This document shows positions 1 to 8,162 of a DNA stretch of 64,000 nucleotides, piece after piece. The DNA lies in assembly GCF_030362815.1 (NCBI RefSeq), contig NZ_JAUCGR010000003.1, forward strand, positions 389,663 through 453,662, read 5' to 3'. Every line of letters begins with the position of its first letter. Within the stretch, counting starts at the first letter, position 1. A program made the translations under genes and the position numbers. Origin of the DNA: Cellulomonas edaphi. Its GTDB lineage: Bacteria > Actinomycetota > Actinomycetes > Actinomycetales > Cellulomonadaceae. Under the pieces are notes generated by a model. That model had not been told where the DNA came from and did no database searches. It saw nothing but the letters and a program-made list of their open reading frames with translations.

Positions 1-663
1 CGCAGCACGCCGGTGGCCGTGAACCTGTCGGCGCACGACGTGACGTCCGGCCTGGTGGTGGACGTCATCGAGGAGCTCCTGAGCGACCTGGACGTGCCGG
101 CCGACCTGCTCGACGTCGAGATCACCGAGACGGCGCTGGTCGCCGACCCGTCGCGGGTGACGCCCGTGCTGGAGCGCCTCGCCGCGGTGGGGGTGCGCGT
201 CGCGATCGACGACTTCGGCATCGGCAACACGTCGATCGCCCAGCTGCGCGACCTTCCGGTCCACGAGCTCAAGATCGACCGTCTGTTCGTCACGGATCTG
301 GACGACGGCGGCCGCGAGAGCGCGCACGTGGTGGTGCAGGCCATGGTGGACCTCGCCCACTCGTTCGGGCTGCGGGTGGTGGCCGAGGGAGTCGAGGACG
401 AGATCACCGCGGCGACCCTGCGCCGGCTCGGCGTGGACCAGGCGCAGGGCTACCTCTACTCGCGGGCGGTCCCCGCCGCGGACGTCGTCGCACTGGCGAT
501 GCTGCCCGACCCCGACCGCTCGTCCACGCGCGCGCCGCGACGCGGCACGAGGGGTGAAGTCGACGGCACTTCCGTCACATCGCTCAAGATGCGCGCCACA
601 CTGCCGATGCACGAAGGAGGGGCCGACCGCCCTCACACTGACCGAAGGAGCGACCGCTCGTGA
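1..663 (+). CDS. EAL-domain cyclic-di-GMP phosphodiesterase, C-terminal part (5' truncated by window)
   Basis: The frame is open to base 1, so the true start and the EAL signature itself lie upstream. What is visible is the second half of an EAL domain, which hydrolyses cyclic-di-GMP: ITET (metal-binding Glu), AIDDFG (Asp pair that binds catalytic metals), ELKIDR (Lys), VAEGVED and AQGY are all present, so this half looks active. One deviation is DDFGIGNTS in place of the usual DDFGTGYSS. A basic tail of about 50 residues follows. The TGA stop overlaps the next gene's GTG start by 4 bases, linking c-di-GMP turnover to a SipW/TasA-type matrix cluster. Upstream domains (GGDEF, PAS) cannot be judged. 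Confidence 0.9.
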   Translation, partial: RSTPVAVNLSAHDVTSGLVVDVIEELLSDLDVPADLLDVEITETALVADPSRVTPVLERLAAVGVRVAIDDFGIGNTSIAQLRDLPVHELKIDRLFVTDLDDGGRESAHVVVQAMVDLAHSFGLRVVAEGVEDEITAATLRRLGVDQAQGYLYSRAVPAADVVALAMLPDPDRSSTRAPRRGTRGEVDGTSVTSLKMRATLPMHEGGADRPHTDRRSDRS

Positions 664-1373
664 TGGACGACCTGCTGCAGGAGATGATCAACCCCGCTCC
701 CGCACAGCACGACCGGCCTCGCCGGCGTCGCCTGTGGACGACGGTCGTCGTGGTCGGCCTGGCCGCGGTCGGCATCAGCACGCTCACCACGTCCGCGCTC
801 TTCTCCGACCAGGAGAAGTCGGGTGCCACCATCACGACCGGCTCCCTGGACCTGGACGCCGCGAGCTCGCTCGACTTCACGATGCCCGTCGACAACATGG
901 TGCCGGGCGCCCAGATCGTCGCTCCCATCACGCTCGACAACGTCGGCAGCCTCGCGTTCGAGTACTCCGTGTCGGTCGACGCCACGCAGGTCGCCACCGA
1001 CCCCGCCGACGACCCCGACCTCGGGACGGGCGAGACCACCGGCGGCGACCTCCGCACGCAGCTGCGGCTGGACCTGTACAAGGTCGCCAACCCCGGCGCG
1101 TGCACGCTCGCGGCCGTGAGCACCGCCACGCCGCTCGGCAGCTCCGGCACCGGGTGGGGCATCACCAGCAAGCGCATCCGCGGCGGCAGCGTGGCGGGCG
1201 CGCCGGGCAACCTCGAGCTCGACGCCGCGACGGACGACGTGCTCTGCGCGCGGGTCTCCTTCGACGAGGCTGCGACGAACGAGTACCAGAACACCGCCGC
1301 GAAGGTCACGCTGACGTTCGACGCGATGCAGCTCCCGTTCAACCCCGGCCAGCTCGACACCAGCAAGCAGTAG
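660..1373 (+). CDS. TasA/CalY-like protein with SipW-dependent signal peptide
   Basis: A 237-residue exported protein. About 24 polar residues are followed by an Arg cluster, one hydrophobic helix (about residues 28-48) and the motif TTSALFSDQEKSGATI, which matches the SipW-dependent signal class (small residues, then a TF-D/FSD motif). The remainder is a beta-rich domain typical of the TasA/camelysin (peptidase M73) family, whose members form extracellular matrix fibres in Bacillus. GTG at 660 is chosen because GAAGGAG ends 9 bases upstream; ATG 663 is the alternative. It overlaps the EAL gene by 4 bases and sits 3 bases before the signal peptidase gene, so the three are probably one operon. 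A fibre role in this organism is inferred. Confidence 0.8.
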   Translation: MMDDLLQEMINPAPAQHDRPRRRRLWTTVVVVGLAAVGISTLTTSALFSDQEKSGATITTGSLDLDAASSLDFTMPVDNMVPGAQIVAPITLDNVGSLAFEYSVSVDATQVATDPADDPDLGTGETTGGDLRTQLRLDLYKVANPGACTLAAVSTATPLGSSGTGWGITSKRIRGGSVAGAPGNLELDAATDDVLCARVSFDEAATNEYQNTAAKVTLTFDAMQLPFNPGQLDTSKQ

Positions 1374-1376
1374 CGG

Positions 1377-2084
1377 ATGCCCCGACCGGACCTCCACCCG
1401 GTCGCCGCGACGGTCGAACGGCGGCAGTCGCGGCTCGCTCCCCCCACCCCGGCGCCCCGACGGCGTCGACCGCTGCGGCGGCGGCTGCTCTCGGCCGCGC
1501 TCTGGGCGATCGTGGTGGTCGGCGCGGGGGCGTACGCGACCTCGCTGGCCGTCCCGCTCTGGTACCAGGTCCACGACCAGCGGCTGCTCATCGTCACGTC
1601 GGGCTCCATGGCGCCGTACTTCGACGCCGGTGACGCGGTCGTGATGCAGAACGTCAGCAACCCGGCGCAGCTCAAGCCGGGCCTCGTCGTCTCGTTCTGG
1701 CCGCTGTCCTCGGACGTGCTGGTGACGCACCGGATCGTGTCCCTCGAGAGCATCGCCGGCTCGCAGCAGGTACCGGGCCGCCCTCCGCCGCCCAAGTCGC
1801 CGCACATCATCACGAAGGGCGACGCCAACGAGGAGAACGACCCGGACGCCACCCCCATCACGCGGGTGCGCGGCATCGTGCTGACCGTCCATCCCGGGTG
1901 GGGATGGGTGCTGCAGTGGGCCGGCTCCCCGGCGGGTCGCGCCACGATGCTGGTCCCGCCGCTGCTGGCACTGGCTACGCTCGAGCTCGTCGCGGTGGCC
2001 GAGGGGCGCCGACGCACCGGGTCGACCGCCCGGGCGCACGACGACTCCCAGGGGAGGCACGTGGATGCCGTTCTGCACGGGTGA
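1377..2084 (+). CDS. sipW: ER/SipW-type signal peptidase I
   Basis: A 235-residue membrane peptidase of the S26 family. After a Pro/Arg-rich N-terminus comes a transmembrane helix (about residues 38-58), then box B with TSGSMAP, where Ser77 is the predicted nucleophile, and the later box THRIV. In that second box the general base is His118 rather than the Lys of ordinary bacterial LepB, which is the hallmark of the SipW/archaeal/ER subtype. Box D is seen as TKGDANEEND. A second hydrophobic segment lies near the C-terminus (about 188-208). It begins 3 bases after the TasA-like gene, its probable substrate, and precedes a second small exported protein. The overall family call is firm; substrate assignment is by context. 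Confidence 0.88.
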   Translation: MPRPDLHPVAATVERRQSRLAPPTPAPRRRRPLRRRLLSAALWAIVVVGAGAYATSLAVPLWYQVHDQRLLIVTSGSMAPYFDAGDAVVMQNVSNPAQLKPGLVVSFWPLSSDVLVTHRIVSLESIAGSQQVPGRPPPPKSPHIITKGDANEENDPDATPITRVRGIVLTVHPGWGWVLQWAGSPAGRATMLVPPLLALATLELVAVAEGRRRTGSTARAHDDSQGRHVDAVLHG

Positions 2085-2103
2085 GACCCAGGAAGGCCGC
2101 CGC

Positions 2104-2358
2104 ATGATCGGCGCCGACCGGGCCACCTGGGTGCGGCTGGCGGTCGCCCTCGCGGTCGCCGGTTGCGCGGCCGCCGCGCCGCACGTGGGCTGGACCTCGG
2201 CCGAGTTCACGCGCTCGACCCAGACCGGTGCCGTGGTGCGCACCGCGCCGGACTTCGCGCCGGCCGGCGCCACGCCGTCCGCGCCCGAGGTGCCGTCGCT
2301 CGAGGCTCCCTCGATCAGGGCACGCTCGAACCCGGCTCTCTCGAGCGCGGACGACTGA
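2104..2358 (+). CDS. Small exported protein with SipW-like signal, possible second substrate
   Basis: An 84-residue protein if translated from ATG 2104, which is preceded by AGGAAGG at about 8 bases. An earlier in-frame ATG at 2065 would overlap the signal peptidase gene and has no good ribosome site. The N-terminus has one hydrophobic segment ending in Ala-rich sequence, followed by GWTSAEFTRSTQTGAVVRTA, which resembles the start of mature SipW-dependent proteins (TSA-F-D pattern then a Gly/Thr beta strand). The rest is Pro/Ala/Ser-rich with no recognisable domain, so the protein is much shorter than TasA. It could be a minor matrix component or a degenerate paralogue. It ends 4 bases from the convergent FAD oxidase gene. 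Confidence 0.6.
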   Translation: MIGADRATWVRLAVALAVAGCAAAAPHVGWTSAEFTRSTQTGAVVRTAPDFAPAGATPSAPEVPSLEAPSIRARSNPALSSADD

Positions 2359-2362
2359 CCCG

Positions 2363-3763
2363 TCAGCCCCGCACACCCCGCGCGGCCAGCAGCACGCCCG
2401 CCGGGTCGTACGCGCGTGACAGCTCCCGCAGGCGGGCCGCGACCTGCGGCGGGTAGACCCGCTGGGCCCACGCGACACCCGCGGTGTCGGTGAAGTTCGG
2501 CAGGCCGCCGGTGCGCGCCCAGGGGGCGAGCGCGTCGGTGATCCGCCGGGCGTCGGCCGCCACCACCTGGGCGATCTCCGGGATCATCAGGCCGAGGACG
2601 AAGACCTGGTAGGCGGCCTCGCGGTGCGCGAACGCGCAGTCCGGCCCCGTGCGCAGCCGGCCGCCCAGCTGACGGACCTCGACCATGGCCTGCGCGGTCT
2701 GCGCGGCGGGCCCCACCAGCTCGACGAGCACGTCGGCCGTGTCCGGGCCGAAGTCGTCGAGCAGCAGGGACGTCTCGTGCAGCGGCATGGGGTCCTCGGG
2801 GTCGGCGTGGACCGCGCCCAGCGCCGCGTACGGCATGACCGCCACCGAGTCGATCAGCGGGGTCGCGACGGCGCGCATGGCGCGGATCATCTCCTCGCCG
2901 ACCGCGGGGTCACCGGTCCACGTGAACCGCAGCGCGATGGTCGTGCGCCCTCTCAGGGGCTCGGGGAACTCGTCCATGTCGGGCAGCCGCATCACGGCGA
3001 GCGACGTGGTGCCCTCGGTCGGCAGCAGGTCGGACCAGACGCTCCAGGTACGCACCACCGCGGTGGCGTCCGCACCGTCGAACCAGATGGACCCGGCGTA
3101 GACCTCGGCCTGGTCCGCGAGGTCGATCTCCACCGCGGTGACGACGCCGAGCGAACCCTTCCCGCCCCGCAGGCCCCAGAACAGGTCCGGGTTCTCGGTG
3201 GCCGTGGCGCGGCGCAGCACGCCGTCGCCCGTCACGACGTCGAACGCGCGCACGCTGTCGGAGGAGAGCCCGTGCGAGCGGACCATGGGCCCCACGCCGC
3301 CGCCGGTGAGGAACCCGACGACGCCCACGTCCGTCGACGAGCCGCACAGGCCGGCGAGGCCGTGCGGTGCGCACGCGGCCAGCACCGCCGCCCACCGCAC
3401 GCCGGCGCCGACGCGCGCCCAGCGCCCTTCGGGGTGCACGGTCAGCTCGTCTAGCGCGGCCGTGTGGATCAGGATCGCGCCCGCCATCGACTCCGTGGCG
3501 CCGTGCCCGGTGCCGGCCACGGCGACCGGCACACCGCACGCGGCGGCGATGCGCAGCACGCGGCTGACGTCGTCGGCGTCGACGACCTCGACGACCACCA
3601 GCGGGCGGACGGCCTTGACGACGTTGCTCGTCACCGTCAGCTCGCGGTAGCGAGGCGTGTCCGGCAGGTGCACGCGCGCGACGGCTTGGGTCAGCGCGCG
3701 CACGGCGGCATCGGGGGCGGGGCGGAGGTCGGCGGCGGTCGCGGCCGAGAGGTCTGTGCTCAT
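2363..3763 (-). CDS. FAD-binding oxidoreductase, berberine-bridge/6-hydroxynicotine oxidase-like
   Basis: A 466-residue flavoprotein of the vanillyl-alcohol/berberine-bridge oxidase superfamily. The FAD-binding half carries GTGHGA (the His position used for covalent FAD attachment in relatives), GLCGSSTDVG with a Cys where bicovalent enzymes have one, and GFLTGGGVG. The substrate domain follows, and the C-terminus has LPNFTD, near the usual YxN motif. ATG 3763 is chosen because GAAGGA lies just upstream; a longer frame to 3841 lacks a ribosome site. No signal peptide, so it is cytoplasmic. It stands alone between convergent and co-directional neighbours, and its substrate (sugar, alkaloid or polyketide) cannot be told from sequence. 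Confidence 0.82.
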   Translation of the reverse strand: MSTDLSAATAADLRPAPDAAVRALTQAVARVHLPDTPRYRELTVTSNVVKAVRPLVVVEVVDADDVSRVLRIAAACGVPVAVAGTGHGATESMAGAILIHTAALDELTVHPEGRWARVGAGVRWAAVLAACAPHGLAGLCGSSTDVGVVGFLTGGGVGPMVRSHGLSSDSVRAFDVVTGDGVLRRATATENPDLFWGLRGGKGSLGVVTAVEIDLADQAEVYAGSIWFDGADATAVVRTWSVWSDLLPTEGTTSLAVMRLPDMDEFPEPLRGRTTIALRFTWTGDPAVGEEMIRAMRAVATPLIDSVAVMPYAALGAVHADPEDPMPLHETSLLLDDFGPDTADVLVELVGPAAQTAQAMVEVRQLGGRLRTGPDCAFAHREAAYQVFVLGLMIPEIAQVVAADARRITDALAPWARTGGLPNFTDTAGVAWAQRVYPPQVAARLRELSRAYDPAGVLLAARGVRG

Positions 3764-3880
3764 CGTTCGTCCTTCGTGTCCACGGCGCGGGGGTGCCCGG
3801 CCGGACGTCTCACGGCGTCGTGTTCGACGCACCGAGCACAAAGGGGCCCGGTGGCCGACGCCTGATACGTCCGGTTCGAA

Positions 3881-5674
3881 CTACGCGCCGGGGAGCGTGA
3901 ACGTGAACGTCGTGCCCTCGCCCACGCGGCTGGTCACCGTCAGCTCGCCGCCGTGCGCCTCCACCACCGCCTTGGCGATCGACAGCCCCAGGCCAACCCC
4001 GGGGATCGCCCGCTGCGTGGCGGAGCTCGCCCGGAAGAAGCGCGTCGCCAGACCGTCCAGCTCGTCGGGCGCGATCCCGATGCCCGTGTCGCTCACGGCC
4101 ACGCGCGCACCGCCCTCGGGTGCACGCTCGACGCGCACGTCGACCCACCCGCCCCGCGGCGTGAACTTCACGGCGTTCGACACGAGGTTCGCGAGTACTT
4201 GCTCGAGCCGCGTGGCGTCGCCCGGCACGTGCACCGGGTCGGGGACGTGCAGGCCGAGCACCACGCCCGCCGCCTCGGCCGCGGGACCGGCCTCTGCGAG
4301 CGTCGCCCGTGCGACGTCTCCGAGGTCCACGTCGCGGTGGTCGATGGAGAAGGTCCCGGCGTCGAGCTGCGCCGAGAGCAGCAGGTCGCTGACCAGGCGC
4401 AGCTGACGTCGGGCGTTGCGCTCGACGACGAGCAGGAACTCGCGCTGCTCCTCGGTCAACGGGTCGGGGCCGTCCAGGATGAGCTCCAGGTAGCCGAGGA
4501 CGGAGGACAGCGGGGTCCGCAGCTCGTGGCTGACCAGGGCGACGAACTCGTCCTTGAGCCGGGACGCCTCGCGCTCGGCCGTGACGTCGGTGGCCACGAT
4601 CACGTAGCCGACGGTCGAGCCGTGCACGTCCGTGCGGCGAGCCGCTGACAGCTGCATGGTCCCGGTCGACCCGTCCCGCCGCCGGAACGTCCAGTCCCGC
4701 ACCTGCACCCCACCGATGGCCGGTGCCGCGACCGCCGCGAAGAGGTCCTCGTCCTCGGCGCCGGCCGCCGACGGGCCGTCGGCGTCGAAGGCTTCGCGGT
4801 AGCGCTCCTCCAGCTCCTCGCGCACCTGCAGCTTGACCAGGTTCATCCGGCCCACGACGTCCGTGCCCGGGTACTGGAAGAGCCGTTCGGCGCCACGGTT
4901 GAACAGCTCGATCACGCCCTCGGCGTCGGTCGCGACGATGGCCTGCTCGGTCACGGCGTCCATCACGGAGAGGATCTGCTCGCGCGCCTCGTCGTTGGCG
5001 TGCGCCAGCCGCGCCAGCGCCTCGGCGTCGAGCGTGAGCTGGGCGTTGAGCCGCAGCTGGGTGCTCTGCAGCTCGGCCAGGGCCGCGTTGCGGGCACGCA
5101 GCCGCGCCGTCGCCTCGTGCACGATGATCGTGATGGTCCCGGCGACGACCATGACGAAGAGCGACCTGCCCATCGCGGCTCCCGTCACCGGCGCCTGCGG
5201 GTCCAGCAGGACGGGCACGACGACGATGACGCCCACGCTGAGCACGCCGAGCAGGGCGCCCAGGCGACTCGGGCGACCCGCGAGCAGCACGATCGGGATG
5301 AACACCATCGAGCCGAACATCGACAGGTTGCCGCCGGTGCCCATCCGCAGGAGCGCGATCGCGAGCAGCTGCATGAGCGGGAGGATCATCTGCGCAGACT
5401 CGTGGGCGCGGTGCCACGGGACCGCCCACGCGCTGACCAGCACCGCGACCGCCACCCCCGCGGCCAGCACCACCCGGCCACGATCGGTGACGACACCGGG
5501 GACGAACAGGATCACGACCATCGCGACGCCGAAGACCAGGAAGAACGGCAGCTGGCGTTCGAAGACGCCCGCGTCCGGGCCTATGTACCGGCCGAGCGCG
5601 CGGAGCCACCGCGAACCGCGCGAGCGCAGGTCCTCGTCGCTCTCGACGAGGACGGGAGCGGGCGCCTGGGTCAC
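3881..5674 (-). CDS. Membrane PAS-domain sensor histidine kinase
   Basis: A 597-residue sensor kinase. The N-terminal part (about 40-185) has five or six hydrophobic helices with short loops, then a coiled stretch, a PAS domain (about 215-345, including AIVATDAEGVIELFNRGAER), a HisKA helix pair with VSHELRTPL (His383 is the predicted phospho-acceptor), and a HATPase_c domain with NLVSNAVKF, DTGIGI and GVGLGLSIAK. GTG start overlaps the preceding small gene by 4 bases (GTGA). It is the last gene of an operon whose first gene carries the only receiver domain nearby, so the natural partner is the REC-PIG-L protein rather than a transcription factor. The sensed signal is unknown. Confidence 0.88.
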   Translation of the reverse strand: MTQAPAPVLVESDEDLRSRGSRWLRALGRYIGPDAGVFERQLPFFLVFGVAMVVILFVPGVVTDRGRVVLAAGVAVAVLVSAWAVPWHRAHESAQMILPLMQLLAIALLRMGTGGNLSMFGSMVFIPIVLLAGRPSRLGALLGVLSVGVIVVVPVLLDPQAPVTGAAMGRSLFVMVVAGTITIIVHEATARLRARNAALAELQSTQLRLNAQLTLDAEALARLAHANDEAREQILSVMDAVTEQAIVATDAEGVIELFNRGAERLFQYPGTDVVGRMNLVKLQVREELEERYREAFDADGPSAAGAEDEDLFAAVAAPAIGGVQVRDWTFRRRDGSTGTMQLSAARRTDVHGSTVGYVIVATDVTAEREASRLKDEFVALVSHELRTPLSSVLGYLELILDGPDPLTEEQREFLLVVERNARRQLRLVSDLLLSAQLDAGTFSIDHRDVDLGDVARATLAEAGPAAEAAGVVLGLHVPDPVHVPGDATRLEQVLANLVSNAVKFTPRGGWVDVRVERAPEGGARVAVSDTGIGIAPDELDGLATRFFRASSATQRAIPGVGLGLSIAKAVVEAHGGELTVTSRVGEGTTFTFTLPGA

Positions 5675-5949
5675 GCCACCGTCCCGCGCAGGACGAGCAC
5701 CGCGGCGCTCGCTGCCAAGGAGATGAGGCCGATGCCGATGAGGGCGCGCTCCGTCCGGGCGTTCGCGCGGATCTCGTCGCGCATCGCCTCCGGCGAGCAG
5801 GGGTCGCGGTCGTCGACGCCCCGCCGCCGATCCGCCCTGCGGCCCGAGCCGCCTGCGACGTTCGTCCCGCTACCCGCGGCGTTCATCCCACCACCCGCGG
5901 CGTTCATCCCGCCACCCGCGGCGTTCATCCCACCACCCATGGTGCTCAT
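5671..5949 (-). CDS. Small membrane protein with MNAAGGG heptad repeats
   Basis: A 92-residue protein that I do not recognise. It starts with four Gly-rich heptads (MSTMGGG, MNAAGGG, MNAAGGG, MNAAGSG) encoded by a 21-bp tandem repeat, continues with a basic linker, and ends in one hydrophobic helix (about residues 71-90) with very few residues after it. That makes it a probable tail-anchored or single-pass protein with a flexible cytoplasmic arm. ATG overlaps the glycosyltransferase stop (ATGA) and its stop overlaps the kinase start (GTGA), so its translation is locked to both. The repeat number may vary between strains. Role may be adaptor between synthase and kinase; this is inference. Confidence 0.65.
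   Translation of the reverse strand: MSTMGGGMNAAGGGMNAAGGGMNAAGSGTNVAGGSGRRADRRRGVDDRDPCSPEAMRDEIRANARTERALIGIGLISLAASAAVLVLRGTVA
5866..5949 (-). repeat. 21-bp tandem repeat, four units, in frame
   Basis: Four near-identical 21-bp units encode the heptads at the start of the small membrane protein. Because 21 is a multiple of three, slippage would change length without breaking the frame. The first unit differs most, and it also contains the stop codon of the glycosyltransferase in another frame. Confidence 0.85.
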
Positions 5950-7439
5950 CCCACCACCCGCCCTGTCTTCACCGTCTTGTCCCACTGCGCGCTCGCGCCC
6001 CGCCACTGCTTCACGTACGCGTCGATCGTGATCGCGCACAGCATCGGACCGAAGCCGAGCACGTAGAGCAGCACGCGGGAGGGCCAGCGTCCCGCCGGGA
6101 GCCGCTCGACGGCACGGATCACCCAGGCGCCGAGCATCGCGATCAGCGACCACGAGTAGAAGATGAGGGTCATCACCTCGATGCTCAGGCTCGAGACCTC
6201 GATCCCCAGCAGGTCCGGGACGCGCTCCTCCCAGAGGCCCGGGACCCACGCCGCGAGCATCACCACGAGCGAGCCGATGCCGGGGAACAGCAGGCCCTGG
6301 AGCCAGGACCGTCGCGCGGTCTCGCGGTCGAGCAGCAGCGTGCACACGGTGATGAACACGTAGGTGATGACGGCGACCCACCAGAACGCCTCGAAGGTGT
6401 GCCTCGCCACCTCGCGGTCGACGAAGTACAGAAGCACCAGGCCGAGGGCGGCCGCGGTCATCGCCACCGGCAGCAGGTAGATGGAGAACCAGATCGCCCC
6501 GAACGTCAGGCCCGACAGCCGGTGGCCGGCACCTCGTGCCGAGAACGGGCGGCGGAACCACACGTCGGAGAACCGGCGGGTGATCTGCACGTTCCCGCGT
6601 GCCCAGCGCAGGCGCTGCTTCCACAGCGCGTCCACGGAGTCCGGCTCCTCGGCGAGCACCACAGCGGCGGGCTCGAACACCACCCGACGCTCGTCGAGCT
6701 GGGTGAGGAACGTCGTGAAGGTGTCCTCGGCCAGCGTGGACGTGTCGATGCGCCCGCCCACCGCCTCGAGGTTCGCCCTCGAGTGCAGCTGCGCTCCCCC
6801 GGCCAGGCAGGCCATGGCGCCCAGGACGTTCTGCGCCCGTCGCGCGGCGGCCTGGGCCGTGACGTACTCGTACCCGATGAAGCGGGAGACGGTCCCGGGC
6901 TTGCCCGAGCCCTCGCGGATGAAGGCGGTCACGGCACCCACCTCGGGGTCGGCGAGGTGGCGGGTCATCCGGCGCAGCGAGTCGGGACGGTAGATGACGT
7001 CGGCGTCCATGATGAGCAGCGCCTGCATCCAGTCGTCGGCCAGCGCCTGCTCGATCCCGTGGTTGAGGGTGTGCGCCTTGCCCTGCCCGCCCTGCGCCCG
7101 GCGCAGGTGGACGATCCGACCCGGGTACTGCTCGGCCTTCCCGAGCACCACCTCGGGGGTGTCGTCGGTGCTCGCGTCGTCCACCACGTACACCCGCAAC
7201 CGGTCCGGCGGGTACTGCAGCCGCATGAGTCGCTCGAGCGACGCACCCAGCACCGCGCCCTCGTTCCACGCCGGCACCACCACGACCACGCGAGGGAGGT
7301 AGGGGCCGGCCTTGCCGAGGTGGTTGCGGACCGCGTGCACCGGGACCAGGACGTACTGCACCAGGCCGGCAAGCACGGGGATGATGCCCGCCGCCACGGC
7401 CATGATGAGCACGACGACCAGGACGTCGTGCCAGGTCAT
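5946..7439 (-). CDS. Processive family-2 glycosyltransferase, membrane-bound
   Basis: A 497-residue GT2 enzyme of the cellulose/hyaluronan/poly-GlcNAc synthase type. Order: one N-terminal membrane helix, then the catalytic domain with VVPAWNE, DDASTDD, MDADVIY (metal-binding DxD), LAEDTF and QRLRW (the QxxRW acceptor motif of processive enzymes), followed by four or five membrane helices. It is expected to polymerise a nucleotide-sugar and extrude the chain. ATG 7439 overlaps the PHP gene stop (ATGA); the longer frame to 7565 is rejected because it would sit inside the PHP gene. Its neighbours include a PIG-L deacetylase fused to a receiver, which suggests an N-acetylated polymer or precursor, but the sugar cannot be read from the sequence. 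Confidence 0.85.
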   Translation of the reverse strand: MTWHDVLVVVLIMAVAAGIIPVLAGLVQYVLVPVHAVRNHLGKAGPYLPRVVVVVPAWNEGAVLGASLERLMRLQYPPDRLRVYVVDDASTDDTPEVVLGKAEQYPGRIVHLRRAQGGQGKAHTLNHGIEQALADDWMQALLIMDADVIYRPDSLRRMTRHLADPEVGAVTAFIREGSGKPGTVSRFIGYEYVTAQAAARRAQNVLGAMACLAGGAQLHSRANLEAVGGRIDTSTLAEDTFTTFLTQLDERRVVFEPAAVVLAEEPDSVDALWKQRLRWARGNVQITRRFSDVWFRRPFSARGAGHRLSGLTFGAIWFSIYLLPVAMTAAALGLVLLYFVDREVARHTFEAFWWVAVITYVFITVCTLLLDRETARRSWLQGLLFPGIGSLVVMLAAWVPGLWEERVPDLLGIEVSSLSIEVMTLIFYSWSLIAMLGAWVIRAVERLPAGRWPSRVLLYVLGFGPMLCAITIDAYVKQWRGASAQWDKTVKTGRVVG

Positions 7440-8155
7440 CGCTTCACCGTGGCGAGCCAGGGGTAGCGGCCCACGTCGGAGGCGACATGGGCGTCCGATG
7501 CCGCGACGAGCGCGACCCCGGCCGCGGCCCACCGGTCCCGCACGCGCGGGCCGGGGCACTGCCACTTCTCGTTGACCTCGACCAGCGTCCCCGTCTCGAC
7601 AGCGACCGCGGCGAGCTCGTCGAGCAGGTCGTCGCTGATGTCGTCCTCCGTGAGGCCGATCTTCGGCAGGAGCGAGAAGGGGTGCGCGAGCTGCGCGCGG
7701 CCCACCGCACGCATGGCGCGCACGGTCGCCGTCACGAGCATCTCGAGCGCGTCGGCGGGGGCGAGCCCGGCGGCGATCCGCTCGCTCGTCGCGCGCGGAG
7801 ACCAGGGCCCGTCGGTGCCCGGGAACTGGTGGTCTGCCAGGAGCACGCGGTCCACGCCGTGCGGTCCGCCGACCGCGGCAAGCACCTCGGGTGGCGCGTC
7901 GACCGCCCCCGACGCGTCGAGGATCTTGGCCTCGACCCCCGTCAGGACGGCGAGCCCCTCGCGCCTGCCCAGGCCCCGCACCACGGACAGGAAGTCGGGC
8001 ACGTACGTGGTGGTCGTGCGCACGTGGTCGACCATGCGCACGGTGGTCAGGCCCGCGCGGACGGCCGCAGCGAGGTTGTCGACGGGCGGGCTCACCGCGT
8101 CGTCGGAGAACGTCGAGTGCACGTGGTGGTCGCCGTCGAGCGAGGGGATGCCCAT
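7436..8155 (-). CDS. PHP-domain metal-dependent phosphoesterase
   Basis: A 239-residue PHP domain protein. The metal-binding motifs appear in the expected order: DHHVHSTFSDD near the N-terminus, MVDHVR, GVEAKI, LLADHQF, QLAHPFS and a C-terminal ASDAHV. All four conserved PHP motifs are intact, so a hydrolytic activity is likely; known relatives cleave nucleotides, histidinol phosphate or tyrosine phosphate. It is 7 bases downstream of the ATP-grasp gene and overlaps the glycosyltransferase start by 4 bases. No DNA polymerase or HisK context is present, so the substrate probably belongs to the operon's own pathway. ATG 8155 is the only sensible start. Confidence 0.82.
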   Translation of the reverse strand: MGIPSLDGDHHVHSTFSDDAVSPPVDNLAAAVRAGLTTVRMVDHVRTTTTYVPDFLSVVRGLGRREGLAVLTGVEAKILDASGAVDAPPEVLAAVGGPHGVDRVLLADHQFPGTDGPWSPRATSERIAAGLAPADALEMLVTATVRAMRAVGRAQLAHPFSLLPKIGLTEDDISDDLLDELAAVAVETGTLVEVNEKWQCPGPRVRDRWAAAGVALVAASDAHVASDVGRYPWLATVKR

Positions 8156-8162
8156 GGCGCGC

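Noticed and set aside
633..2471. Long minus-strand frames opposite the TasA/SipW cluster
   Set aside because: Low-complexity Arg/Ala/Gly translations with no motif, against clear TasA and signal-peptidase homology on the plus strand.
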